Source: Planctomycetaceae bacterium (lineage in GTDB: Bacteria > Planctomycetota > Planctomycetia > Pirellulales > Pirellulaceae). From it: a stretch of 13,879 bases of DNA. This document shows positions 1-7,418 of the stretch, in pieces. The position numbers and the translations under genes are program-made. The stretch lies in contig SKVE01000638.1 in NCBI GenBank assembly GCA_007129635.1, positions 1-13,879 on the forward strand, given 5' to 3'. The notes beneath the pieces are model-generated. The model saw only the letters and a program-made list of their open reading frames with translations. It searched no databases and was not told the DNA's origin. Positions within the stretch are counted from its first letter, which is position 1. The number at the start of each line of letters is the position of its first letter.

Positions 1-1042
1 CCGCCGGTTGGGACAGATCCAGCGAGACGGTTTGCCCGTCTGGTGGCGGCTTGGTACCCCAGCGACTTGACGGGCCCGCCGCTCCCGATGTGGCCCCCGA
101 CGCGGCTGCTGCCGAGGGCGATGGCCCGTCGACCGTTGGAGCTTGCGGTCCGAATTGGCGATAGGCGACAACAAAATCGGCCGTTCGTTGATCGAAGGCC
201 TTCGTCAATTGCTCGTGCAAGGTCTGCAGTTCGTCTTGGTTCAGATCGATCCGCGGTTCGCCCTGGAACGTACGATTCGCCTCGGCGCTATACAGGGTCA
301 GCAATCGCGCCCAAGGCGTCTGCCCGCTGTTTGTGTCACCAGCGGCTTGGAGTGTTGGGGGCGAGTCGCTGTCTTGTCGAAAATTCGCATTGGTATCCGT
401 GCCGAACAGGCTGGTGCGGCTGACGTCGCGCACCAGCAGCAGTTCCTCGAGTACGGCGGGCACATCGTTTCGTGGTTCATAGGGCAGGCCGCGCCCGACA
501 TAGTAATCCGCCTCGGCGCCCGACGGCCGCGGCGTATCGTCGCCGTCGATCCAATCCAGGATGGCATCCGCGATCGGCTCGGTCATACCGGGCAGTTGCA
601 TCAAGGCCTGGCTGGCCGCTCCCGGTTGGTCCTGCTCCCAATCCAGCAACACGGACAGGTTCAAACGAGCCGATTCGTTCTGCAGCCCGAACCTGACTTC
701 GCTGGACGCTTCGGTCTCGTCCTGTGGTGAAAGGATGCTGAACCGGGTGTCGTCGTTGGCCGCCGAATCAGGCGAGAGCGACACGGCGGCGAAGACGGCG
801 GAATTCTGATGCGTGCCGCCCGCTTGTTGGCGTGCGGACGGCGACTGTGCCAAAAAACCGCGCATCAGTTCGACGCCCGAAGCTAGGGTCTGCTGCAGTT
901 GCTGCTGATCGCCTTGCACGTGCACCGCCTGATTCTCCAGTGACAGATTCAGGACGAATGCCAGACCGGCCAGCGTGAGCATCACGATGATGACCATCAC
1001 GATCAAGACGATGAATCCGGAATGATGACGGCGGTGGATCAT
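1..1042 (-). CDS. gspK: Type II secretion minor pseudopilin GspK (C-terminus cut by window edge)
   Basis: This frame is open from an ATG at 1042 to the left edge, giving at least 347 residues with no stop. The N-terminus is a prepilin-type signal: a short basic leader (MIHRRHHSG), then a hydrophobic helix at about residues 10-31. Cleavage is expected after G9. Position +5 of the mature protein is Ile, not Glu, which fits GspK, the pseudopilin usually lacking Glu5. A helix-hairpin-like segment leads into DWIDGDDTPRPSGAE and then a YY pair (about residues 165-190), a strong GspK signature. Near the visible end the chain turns Ala/Ser/Pro-rich. In known systems GspK caps the pseudopilus tip with GspI and GspJ in the periplasm. 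Its ATG overlaps the gspJ stop as ATGA (1042-1039), and an AAGGA lies about 10 nt upstream, so translational coupling is likely. The true length is unknown. Confidence 0.9.
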   Translation of the reverse strand, partial: MIHRRHHSGFIVLIVMVIIVMLTLAGLAFVLNLSLENQAVHVQGDQQQLQQTLASGVELMRGFLAQSPSARQQAGGTHQNSAVFAAVSLSPDSAANDDTRFSILSPQDETEASSEVRFGLQNESARLNLSVLLDWEQDQPGAASQALMQLPGMTEPIADAILDWIDGDDTPRPSGAEADYYVGRGLPYEPRNDVPAVLEELLLVRDVSRTSLFGTDTNANFRQDSDSPPTLQAAGDTNSGQTPWARLLTLYSAEANRTFQGEPRIDLNQDELQTLHEQLTKAFDQRTADFVVAYRQFGPQAPTVDGPSPSAAAASGATSGAAGPSSRWGTKPPPDGQTVSLDLSQPA

Positions 1043-2133
1043 GGTCGGGAGGTCCTTAACCAGTCTTCGGATCGCTGCGGTGCCGGTTTGGGGGAGGCCG
1101 GCGAGGTCCAACGCGGCGGCGCGATCCGCGGAGCGGTAACGCGGGGTACGGGTTGGGTCGCGGGCGTCTGGACCACACGAGGCCGGCGATATTCGGCCGA
1201 TCCCGGCAAATCCACCACCATCTGCAGTTGCGTCACCGACGACCTGACCGGGGCGGCGGATTCTTCCAACTGGTCTTCGATCGGTTCCGCGACGGGCTGA
1301 TCGGGCGCTGGCTGATCGGGCGCTGGCGGATCGGCCAGTCCGATCCGCACCTCGACCGCCACCGGCAGCGAATTGCGTTGCAAGCTGTTCCAACTGCTCG
1401 TCCAACCAACGCCATCGAAGTAGCGGAACTGGACCGAAACCACTTCGGGAACCCAGATCCAGCGGTCGTCCACCGCAGCGGTGGAACTCGAATCCTGCCC
1501 ATCAAGCGTACTTCGCTGATCAGCATCTTCGAAGGAGGACCCTCCCATCAGCGAAGCACCGGTTGCCGGACCGGTCCCCAATTCATCCTGGTTATCGATG
1601 GGCGTCTCGAAATCGAGTTCTCGGCGGACCAGGCCGCTGGGCATTGCGGGGGTTGCTGATTCAGGATCATCGATGGCGGACGAGGCGGAGGTGAACGTGT
1701 AGAAGATGGTCCGCAGTTCGGGTACGCGCGCCGCAGGAGCATCGGTTGGTTGCCCCGCCGCCCCGACCGGAATGCGACTCCCTTGTCGCGGCGTGATCTG
1801 CAAGACATCCACCCGCAAGCCGTTGGACGTTCCCGAGAATCCGAATCGGCGGCGTTGAGCGTCGCCCCAACTACGATCGGGCAAGCCCGGGATCGGGTCC
1901 TGGATCGCCGACTGCAGGTCGTCCGCGATCTGCTGCATCAGAGCTCGGCTCAGTTGCGACCGTTCGACGCGCGCCTGGCCTCGATCGAACAGATTGGCGT
2001 AGGTGCTGAACAAGGTCCACAATCCCACCAGCAAGATGCTACACAAAGCCGTGGCCACGATCATCTCCAACAGCGTGTACGCGGCGTATCGACGTCTGGG
2101 CAACCTGGCCGGCGAGTAAATGCCGCGTTTCAT
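1039..2133 (-). CDS. gspJ: Type II secretion minor pseudopilin GspJ, with Pro-rich C-terminal extension
   Basis: A 364-residue pseudopilin. Numbered from the ATG at 2133, it has a basic leader (arginines 13-15), a predicted prepilin-peptidase site A18/Y19, the YTLLEM motif with Glu at +5 (E23), and a hydrophobic helix to about residue 43. The -1 residue is Ala rather than the usual Gly. The middle contains the GspJ-type RYFDG.GW..SW motif followed by a PVAVEVRI strand. The last roughly 100 residues are Pro/Ala/Gln-rich, with a short APDQP duplication and a basic tail, so the protein is longer than typical GspJ (about 200 aa). GspJ forms part of the pseudopilus tip with GspI and GspK. The start is uncertain: ATG 2133 overlaps the gspI stop as TGATG, but an in-frame TTG at 2160 has GGAGG 7 nt upstream, and ATG 2145 is also possible. 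Confidence 0.88.
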   Translation of the reverse strand: MKRGIYSPARLPRRRYAAYTLLEMIVATALCSILLVGLWTLFSTYANLFDRGQARVERSQLSRALMQQIADDLQSAIQDPIPGLPDRSWGDAQRRRFGFSGTSNGLRVDVLQITPRQGSRIPVGAAGQPTDAPAARVPELRTIFYTFTSASSAIDDPESATPAMPSGLVRRELDFETPIDNQDELGTGPATGASLMGGSSFEDADQRSTLDGQDSSSTAAVDDRWIWVPEVVSVQFRYFDGVGWTSSWNSLQRNSLPVAVEVRIGLADPPAPDQPAPDQPVAEPIEDQLEESAAPVRSSVTQLQMVVDLPGSAEYRRPRVVQTPATQPVPRVTAPRIAPPRWTSPASPKPAPQRSEDWLRTSRP

Positions 2134-2621
2134 CACTGGTCCCATCCGTCTTCGACCCAAGAGGATGCCTCCGAGCCGATCGCTGCTTCGGGGGATTCCG
2201 CCGCATCGGAAAACGGAGCCGATCGCGACTGCGATTCAAAATCCGGCGCGTGCATCCAGCGGAGCAGCGAAGCGCGTTTCCCGCGGCTTCGCCCCGGGCC
2301 GTCGGTCTGTTCCGGAGCCACGGTCACACGTACCGCCGCCACATCGTACTGCCCCAAGGACTGTACCTGGACCTCGTAGGTCCAGCCGGGCATTTCAGGG
2401 ATCGCCGTCGCAGATCGGTCGGCCAGCGGTTGAGCCCCGATCAGCACCTCGTTCAATTTGGCCTGGCACAGCAGTTGGGCGATGGTCAACGATTCGGCGT
2501 CCTCGGCGTGCTGGCGTCCGACGGTCGCCATCTGGCTGAGCACCACCAGGCAGGCCAGCAGGATGCTGGTCGCCAGCAGCACCTCCATCAACGAAAATCC
2601 TGGCCGTCGCAGGGGCTTCAT
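2133..2621 (-). CDS. gspI: Type II secretion minor pseudopilin GspI
   Basis: A 162-residue protein with a class III (prepilin) signal: leader MKPLRRPG, cleavage expected at G8/F9, FSLMEVLLA with Glu at +5 (E13), and a hydrophobic helix to about residue 30. The following C-LCQAKLNEVL region and the GW.Y.V strand pattern match the GspI family, in which this segment carries the alpha/beta pseudopilin fold. The last 55 or so residues are charged and Ser-rich, extending past the usual GspI length of about 120-130 aa. GspI nucleates the pseudopilus tip by pairing with GspJ. The ATG overlaps the gspH stop as ATGA (2621-2618), with GGAG 8 nt upstream inside gspH. The stop abuts the probable gspJ start. 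Confidence 0.9.
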   Translation of the reverse strand: MKPLRRPGFSLMEVLLATSILLACLVVLSQMATVGRQHAEDAESLTIAQLLCQAKLNEVLIGAQPLADRSATAIPEMPGWTYEVQVQSLGQYDVAAVRVTVAPEQTDGPGRSRGKRASLLRWMHAPDFESQSRSAPFSDAAESPEAAIGSEASSWVEDGWDQ

Positions 2622-3253
2622 GGTGACGACTCCCCACGCAGGTCGGATGACTCCGCCAGCCGTTGCACTGGTGAAAGCTGGATGGTTCCCGTCAAGCCGC
2701 GCACGGTCAGCTCGATCCAGTAGCGATCGCTGGCCAGCCGGATGCGCGTGTTCAAGGCGCGGCCGTTGGGATAGAAGATCAGCGGCTCGGACCAGACCCC
2801 TTCGCCCCTGCTGTTGGGCTGATCGGCAGCACCGCCCCCCAGCGAATGCATGTCTCGCGCTACGAAGCGAATGTCGGAGGGCAGCGTCTGGTCGGAAGAT
2901 TCGTCCCCCGATCGCCCGTACTCGACCGGCTCGTCCGCCACGTCATCCCCCAAAAAAAGATCGCCCGATCCGTCGATCAGGCTCAACGCATCGTCGGCTC
3001 CGGTCACCAGATAAACACCGCTGTCCACCTGGTAAAAGAAAAACCTGCTGGATGCGGATTCAATCGACTGCAGGCGAGCGCTCAGCAACTGGCCTCGCAG
3101 TTGCCGAGCGGCATCTTGCAGATAACCACGTTCCGAAAACTTGCGCAACGACGGCACCGCCAAGCCGATCACCGTCGACAACACGGCGATGACGATCAAC
3201 AGCTCCATCAAGGTATAGGCGTGGCGGATTCGTAATGGCGTGGATGATTTCAT
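2618..3253 (-). CDS. gspH: Type II secretion minor pseudopilin GspH
   Basis: A 211-residue prepilin-like protein. Its leader ends RIRHA, followed by YTLMELLIVIAVL with Glu at +5 (E17), then the long N-terminal helix running into VPSLRKFSER. The -1 residue of the predicted cleavage site is Ala12 instead of Gly, as in GspJ of this cluster. The segment with AARQLRGQLLSARLQSIE and the later YPNGRALNTRIRL stretch fit the GspH/FimT family. An acidic Asp/Ser-rich insertion sits near residues 80-120. GspH links the pseudopilus tip to the GspG shaft in characterised systems. The gene begins 45 nt after gspG ends; I see no clear Shine-Dalgarno there. GspH and FimT-type pilins are hard to tell apart, but the neighbours favour GspH. 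Confidence 0.88.
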   Translation of the reverse strand: MKSSTPLRIRHAYTLMELLIVIAVLSTVIGLAVPSLRKFSERGYLQDAARQLRGQLLSARLQSIESASSRFFFYQVDSGVYLVTGADDALSLIDGSGDLFLGDDVADEPVEYGRSGDESSDQTLPSDIRFVARDMHSLGGGAADQPNSRGEGVWSEPLIFYPNGRALNTRIRLASDRYWIELTVRGLTGTIQLSPVQRLAESSDLRGESSP

Positions 3254-3298
3254 CGCAAGACGGACCGTTCCGAAAACCGACCGGTACGATCTTCGGGC

Positions 3299-3820
3299 CT
3301 AAAACTCGGTGTCCACTCGGATATCGAGATTCTCGGCCGGCCCGAAATCGCCATTGTCGCCCTCGGCGGTTGTGCTCCAATTGGTAATATCGTCGTCGGT
3401 GTTATCCTCGCCGTCCGGACCCAAGGACCAAATGTCCGGGAAGTCCCCGGAACCACGCTCCGGCGGATACACATACTGGTATTCGTTGCCCCACGGATCC
3501 CGCGGCAACTCGTCCGTGCTCAGGTAGGGACCATCCCAAGACGCGCCGGGGCCGGATTCCAGGTCGCTGGGCTGGGAGATCAACGCCTGCAGGCCTTCTT
3601 CGGTGTTCGGGAAGTTGCGAGTGTCCATCGCGTAGCGTTCCAGCGCGCCGCGAAGCAGTCCGATCTGCGCCTGCGCGTTCTGGCGATCCGCTCGACGTTG
3701 AGCGCCCAGGAACCCGGGCACCACCAACGCGACCAGCATCACCAGGATCGCCAGCACGATCAGCATTTCCGTCAGAGTGAACCCATCACGTCGGGTTCGG
3801 CGAATGTTTCTTCCTTTCAT
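3299..3820 (-). CDS. gspG: Type II secretion major pseudopilin GspG
   Basis: A 173-residue major pseudopilin that polymerises into the periplasmic pseudopilus. The leader is basic and ends RRDG; cleavage is expected at G13/F14, followed by FTLTEMLIVLAILVML with Glu at +5 (E18). Family hallmarks follow: NTEEGLQAL, DGPYL, LPRDPWGNEYQY and a Ca-site-like loop, LGPDGEDNTDDDI-NW, at the C-terminal end of the fold. A short acidic tail follows. The start was chosen at ATG 3820 because AGGAGG lies at 3834-3829, 8 nt upstream; an in-frame start at 3862 would put that ribosome site inside the gene and add residues before a normal leader. The 52-nt gap after gspF and the strong ribosome site fit high expression of the shaft subunit, which is an inference. 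Confidence 0.95.
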   Translation of the reverse strand: MKGRNIRRTRRDGFTLTEMLIVLAILVMLVALVVPGFLGAQRRADRQNAQAQIGLLRGALERYAMDTRNFPNTEEGLQALISQPSDLESGPGASWDGPYLSTDELPRDPWGNEYQYVYPPERGSGDFPDIWSLGPDGEDNTDDDITNWSTTAEGDNGDFGPAENLDIRVDTEF

Positions 3821-3828
3821 CGTTCTTT

Positions 3829-3834
3829 CCTCCT
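3829..3834 (-). promoter_or_regulatory. Strong ribosome binding site of gspG
   Basis: A full AGGAGG on the minus strand lies 8 nt before the ATG at 3820. It is the best Shine-Dalgarno sequence in the T2SS operon and decides the gspG start. Confidence 0.75.
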
Positions 3835-3872
3835 TCGAGTCGAAAAGTAGTCTTAAACTCAACGGCTGGATC

Positions 3873-5078
3873 TCAGCCCATTGTCGTCATCGTATCGAAA
3901 ACCGGCAGCAGTAGGGCCACCAGGACAAAACCGATCATCATCCCCATCACCAGCAACATCGTCGGCTCGGCCAACCGCACCATGATGTCGATCTTTCTGG
4001 ATGTGTCCCGGTCGATACCGTCCGCGATGCCTACCAACACATCATCCAGATTGTTCGCCTCTTCGGCCACTCGGATCATGGCCATCACCGGCCGAGGAAC
4101 CAAGCCGCAGCCGGCTAAGGGTTCCGAGAGTGTTTCCCCGGAAGAAACGTTTTCGGCAGCGCCGCGAATCGCATCCGACAGCACTAGATTGCCCGCCGAA
4201 TCACGACTGATTTCCAACGCTCGCAACAGGGGTACTCCGTTGCGCAAGAGGGTTCCCAGGACGCGGCAGAATCGGGATACGGCGTACCCGTGAAAAATCG
4301 GTCCGAACACAGGGATCTTCAGCTTCCAGCGATCGACAAACAGGCGTCCTCGTTCGGTCCTTATCCTACTGCGTATCCAAAAGAACAGTCCAGCGGCCGC
4401 GATACCCAGCAGTAACCCGTAATGCGACAGCGTATCGCTGACACCCAGCAGAATGATCGTTGGTATTGGCAGGCCACCACCGTCCTGTTCCAGCCGCGCG
4501 AACAAATCGGCGAACTTCGGCACAAAAAAGACGATCAGCAACACGGTGATCACCCCGCTGAGCGTTGCCAGAAACGCCGGGTAGATCATCGCGCCGGTGA
4601 TACGTGCTTTCAGTTCCTGTTGTTTTTCCAAAAATTCGGCCGTTCGCTTCAAAGCATCTTCCAGGAACGAGCCCTCGACGCCCGCTCGCACCATGCTGAT
4701 CGCCAAGTCGCCAAAAATGTCGCTGTGTTGTCCCAATGCTTCGTCCAACGGCGTCCCCTCGGCGACCTGGTCCCGCACATCGGACAGGATCTTCGACAAC
4801 GCCGGATGAGGGCACTGAGACGATAAAACGGTCAGCGATTCCAGCAACGGAACCCCGTTTTGCAGCAGGTCGGCCAACTGAGTCAAATTCGAGACCAGCA
4901 CGGGCGCGCCCACCCGTCGCGATCGCGACCATGCGGCCTGCCGTTTCTCCTGGACTTTGATCGGAAACAACGATCGTTCGGCCAGCGCTTTGAGGGTCTC
5001 GCGCTTGGTCGCTGCCGCGATGGTTCCGGCGACATCCTCGCCGGTCAGCGTCCTCGCAATGTAAGCAAATTCAGGCAT
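3873..5078 (-). CDS. gspF: Type II secretion inner-membrane platform protein GspF
   Basis: A 401-residue integral membrane protein of normal GspF length. It begins with the family pattern MPEFAYIARTLTGEDVAGTI, then has two homologous cytoplasmic T2SSF domains (about residues 60-185 and 265-385). The repeat is visible as LADLLQNGVPLLESL in the first and LGTLLRNGVPLLRALE in the second. Predicted membrane segments are at about 167-189, 221-236 and 373-393, the usual three. GspF is the platform on which the GspE ATPase is thought to act to extrude pseudopilin subunits. It starts 11 nt after the gspE stop and sits directly before gspG, the usual E-F-G order. PilC of type IV pili is a close relative, but the pseudopilin neighbours favour GspF. 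Confidence 0.95.
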   Translation of the reverse strand: MPEFAYIARTLTGEDVAGTIAAATKRETLKALAERSLFPIKVQEKRQAAWSRSRRVGAPVLVSNLTQLADLLQNGVPLLESLTVLSSQCPHPALSKILSDVRDQVAEGTPLDEALGQHSDIFGDLAISMVRAGVEGSFLEDALKRTAEFLEKQQELKARITGAMIYPAFLATLSGVITVLLIVFFVPKFADLFARLEQDGGGLPIPTIILLGVSDTLSHYGLLLGIAAAGLFFWIRSRIRTERGRLFVDRWKLKIPVFGPIFHGYAVSRFCRVLGTLLRNGVPLLRALEISRDSAGNLVLSDAIRGAAENVSSGETLSEPLAGCGLVPRPVMAMIRVAEEANNLDDVLVGIADGIDRDTSRKIDIMVRLAEPTMLLVMGMMIGFVLVALLLPVFDTMTTMG

Positions 5079-5089
5079 GATCAGGCTCG

Positions 5090-6787
5090 TCAGTCAAATT
5101 TCGTCACCCGCAGCACCTCGTCTACTGTCGTCTCGCCGCGGCCGACTTTGCGCCATCCATCCTGCCGAAGTGTCCTCATCCCGGATCGCACGGCTGCCTG
5201 CTTAATGATGTTCGTCGGTGTCCGCTCCGAAGCCAGTCGACGGATCTCGTCGTTGGTGACCATCAGCTCGTAGATGCCGGCTCGACCACGATATCCGGTG
5301 CCTCGGCAGTGTCGGCAACCCACCGCTCGGTAGATGCCGTTCCCATTGCCGTTGAACGCATCGTGCGGAAAGTCGTCGGGCAAGTCCGACGGGTCCGGTT
5401 CGTATTCTTCGGAGCATTCATCGCATAAATTTCGCACCAATCGCTGCGCCAAAACACCTTCGACCGTGCTGCACACCATGAACGGTTCGACCCCCATGTC
5501 CGACAGACGCATGAATGCCCCGGCCGCGTCGTTGGTGTGCAGCGTGCTGAACACCAAGTGCCCGGTCAAGGATGCCTGGACCGCGTTTTCGGCCGTCTCC
5601 AAGTCGCGGATCTCGCCCACTAGCACGACGTCCGGATCGTGCCGGAGAATGCTTCGCAAGCTGGTCGCGAACGTCAGCCCCACCTTGGTGTGGACCTGGA
5701 TCTGATTGATGCCTTCCAGTTGATACTCGATCGGGTCTTCGGTGGTGATGATCTTCGTCTTTTCGTCTTTGATCTCGGCCAACGCACTGTACAGCGTCGT
5801 CGTCTTTCCCGAACCCGTTGGCCCGGTCACCAGGATAATGCCGTGCGGCAACTTGATCAGCTTATTGAACTGGCCGTAGATCTCCCGATCCATTCCCAAT
5901 CCGCGCAGCGAAAAGTTCATGTTGTCCTTGTCCAAAACTCGCATGACAATCCCTTCGCCATGCAGCATCGGGATCATCGACACGCGGATATCGATCTCGC
6001 GACCCGACACCCGCAGCTTGATCCGCCCATCTTGCGGCACGCGTTTCTCGGCGATATTCAAGCGGGCCATGATCTTCAGACGGCTGATAATGGCCGCCTG
6101 GAACCGATTGATGGCCGGCGGGGCGGGTTGCGTCTGCAAGACGCCATCGATCCGATAACGGATCTTCATGCCCGCGTCCTGCGCTTCCAAGTGGATGTCG
6201 CTGGCCCGAGCCTCGATCGCTTCGGTCAAAATCTCATTGACTAACCGTACCACCGAGGCTTCCTGCGCCGCTTCCGAAGCTTCGGAGCGATCCCACTCCA
6301 CGTCTTCCAAAATCTCGACGCCGTCGGTGCCCTGATCACGAATCGCGACCAGATCGTCCACCGTCTCCGCACCGACGCCCAAATGGGTCTTGACCAGCCG
6401 AGCCAGCTCATGCGGCACCGCAACCAGTGGCACCACGCTGTCTCTGATCGACGCACTGACCGCGTCGATCGCTGCCAAGTCGAACGGGTTCGCTGTAGCG
6501 ACCAGCACAGAGCCATCTCTTCGGCCAAGAGGGAATATGCTGAAGCGGTGGATAAATCGCAAAGGGAAGGCCTTGAGCACCGATAGATCTACTTGGAACG
6601 AAGTCAGGTCGACATACTCCATTCCGAGCATATCCCCGACGGCACGCTGAAGATCTTCGACGGAGCCGTAGCCCAACTCGAGGGAGATGGTGTCGAGCTG
6701 TCCGTCCGTGACGTAAGCCTGACGCACCATCTCCAGGTGACGCGGGCTCAAGACACTTCCTCGCATGGAAGCTTGGGCAACAATCAT
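5090..6787 (-). CDS. gspE: Type II secretion assembly ATPase GspE
   Basis: A 565-residue cytoplasmic secretion ATPase. The N-terminal GspE/MshEN-type domain covers about residues 10-135, followed by a linker and the catalytic core from about 175. Visible motifs are ASDIHLE near 195, Walker A GPTGSGKT at 322-329, the Asp box TTEDPIEY at 348-355, Walker B with DPDVVLVGEIRD at 384-395, and the His box around HLVFSTLHTND at 410-420. Two CxxC pairs (C455/C458 and C491/C494) form the zinc module typical of GspE; the loop between them carries an Asn-Gly run (NGNGNG). It powers pseudopilus assembly by ATP hydrolysis at the inner membrane. The ATG at 6787 has no Shine-Dalgarno sequence; M8 is an alternative start. 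It is the first gene of the operon. Confidence 0.95.
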   Translation of the reverse strand: MIVAQASMRGSVLSPRHLEMVRQAYVTDGQLDTISLELGYGSVEDLQRAVGDMLGMEYVDLTSFQVDLSVLKAFPLRFIHRFSIFPLGRRDGSVLVATANPFDLAAIDAVSASIRDSVVPLVAVPHELARLVKTHLGVGAETVDDLVAIRDQGTDGVEILEDVEWDRSEASEAAQEASVVRLVNEILTEAIEARASDIHLEAQDAGMKIRYRIDGVLQTQPAPPAINRFQAAIISRLKIMARLNIAEKRVPQDGRIKLRVSGREIDIRVSMIPMLHGEGIVMRVLDKDNMNFSLRGLGMDREIYGQFNKLIKLPHGIILVTGPTGSGKTTTLYSALAEIKDEKTKIITTEDPIEYQLEGINQIQVHTKVGLTFATSLRSILRHDPDVVLVGEIRDLETAENAVQASLTGHLVFSTLHTNDAAGAFMRLSDMGVEPFMVCSTVEGVLAQRLVRNLCDECSEEYEPDPSDLPDDFPHDAFNGNGNGIYRAVGCRHCRGTGYRGRAGIYELMVTNDEIRRLASERTPTNIIKQAAVRSGMRTLRQDGWRKVGRGETTVDEVLRVTKFD

Positions 6788-6831
6788 TGTTTTGAAACCG
6801 AATCTAGGCAGGAAGGCTGGAGGTAAATCTG

Positions 6832-6861
6832 CCTGTTGATCTGAAACGCAGAATCAACAGG
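6832..6861 (-). promoter_or_regulatory. Strong stem-loop in the gspE leader
   Basis: A perfect 9-bp inverted repeat (CCTGTTGAT at 6832-6840, ATCAACAGG at 6853-6861) is extended inwards by CTG/CAG, giving 12 pairs with one bulged base and a 5-base loop. It lies about 45 nt upstream of the gspE ATG, inside the predicted transcript leader. No T-run follows on either strand, so it does not look like an ordinary intrinsic terminator. It could be an RNA regulatory structure, a stability hairpin or a dimeric-protein operator; the sequence does not say which. Confidence 0.5.
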
Positions 6862-6999
6862 TTCGGGGACATCCTTGATCCGCTGGTCCTCTTCGCTTGT
6901 CCTTGCAAGTCGCCGTTCAGTCCATTTTTTGGCGACGTCACATGGCAGGATTCGTTGGTGGGTGAAGGCCTGATCCGTAAATCGCCTCCTCAAAGTGTG

Positions 7000-7026
7000 A
7001 TTATAACAAACACACGAACTTTGCAA
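7000..7026 (-). promoter_or_regulatory. Predicted extended -10 sigma70-type promoter for the gsp operon
   Basis: On the minus strand a perfect TATAAT (7005-7000) is preceded by TGT (7008-7006), the extended -10 signature. A TTGCAA (7026-7021) serves as a partial -35 at a short 15-nt spacing. The surroundings are AT-rich compared with the coding DNA. Transcription from here would give a leader of about 200 nt before gspE. Confidence 0.55.
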
Positions 7027-7418
7027 CCCCTATCCTACAGCAAATTCTCAATACGTCAATATCGGCTTTCCCGCCAAGCCACCTGCCAAGCGTGCTGTCT
7101 GATCTACCTAAATTACCCTCTCAAGGAATAAATGGAACCCCCATGGTGTTTACAGTTTCATGCCGTGATGATGCGCAATCCTCAGCATCGAAGCTGAACT
7201 GACGGGCAGGCGAAGCGGGTCGAAGCGAAAGGCAGGTTGCCCAGCGCTGTCGTCAAATTTTTCTTTCTCGTGTCTACATCGGGACTTGGGGCTAATCCGC
7301 ATCGCAGGACTGGACGTTGTGGTACGCCGTTCGCTGCAGCATCTCGATGAAGTAAGCATGGAGCAGCTCGTTTGTTGGATGAACGTTGCTTATCAGGGAA
7401 CGAAAGGTGGGCTCTAAC
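7027..7418. other. Intergenic region with no recognised gene
   Basis: About 390 nt lie between the predicted gsp promoter and the next plus-strand gene. Reading frames on either strand here are short, rich in rare residues or without sensible starts. One possible 21-codon ORF (7132-7197, plus) is preceded by AAGGA. GC-rich repeats of a CGAAGC word occur at about 7189-7227. I see no tRNA, terminator or mobile-element ends. A promoter for the plus-strand genes must lie here or nearby, but I cannot pick one confidently. Confidence 0.5.

Noticed and set aside
1298..1335. Short tandem repeat of about 15 nt (TGATCGGGCGCTGGC twice)
   Set aside because: It is coding sequence for the duplicated APDQP in GspJ, not an independent repeat element.
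3254..3298. Possible hairpin around ACCG/CGGT between gspG and gspH
   Set aside because: Only four pairs with a long loop; not distinguishable from chance.
6784..7026. An 80-aa minus-strand frame across the gspE leader
   Set aside because: Its start lies at the predicted -35 of the promoter, it overlaps the gspE start in another frame, and it has no ribosome site or family resemblance.
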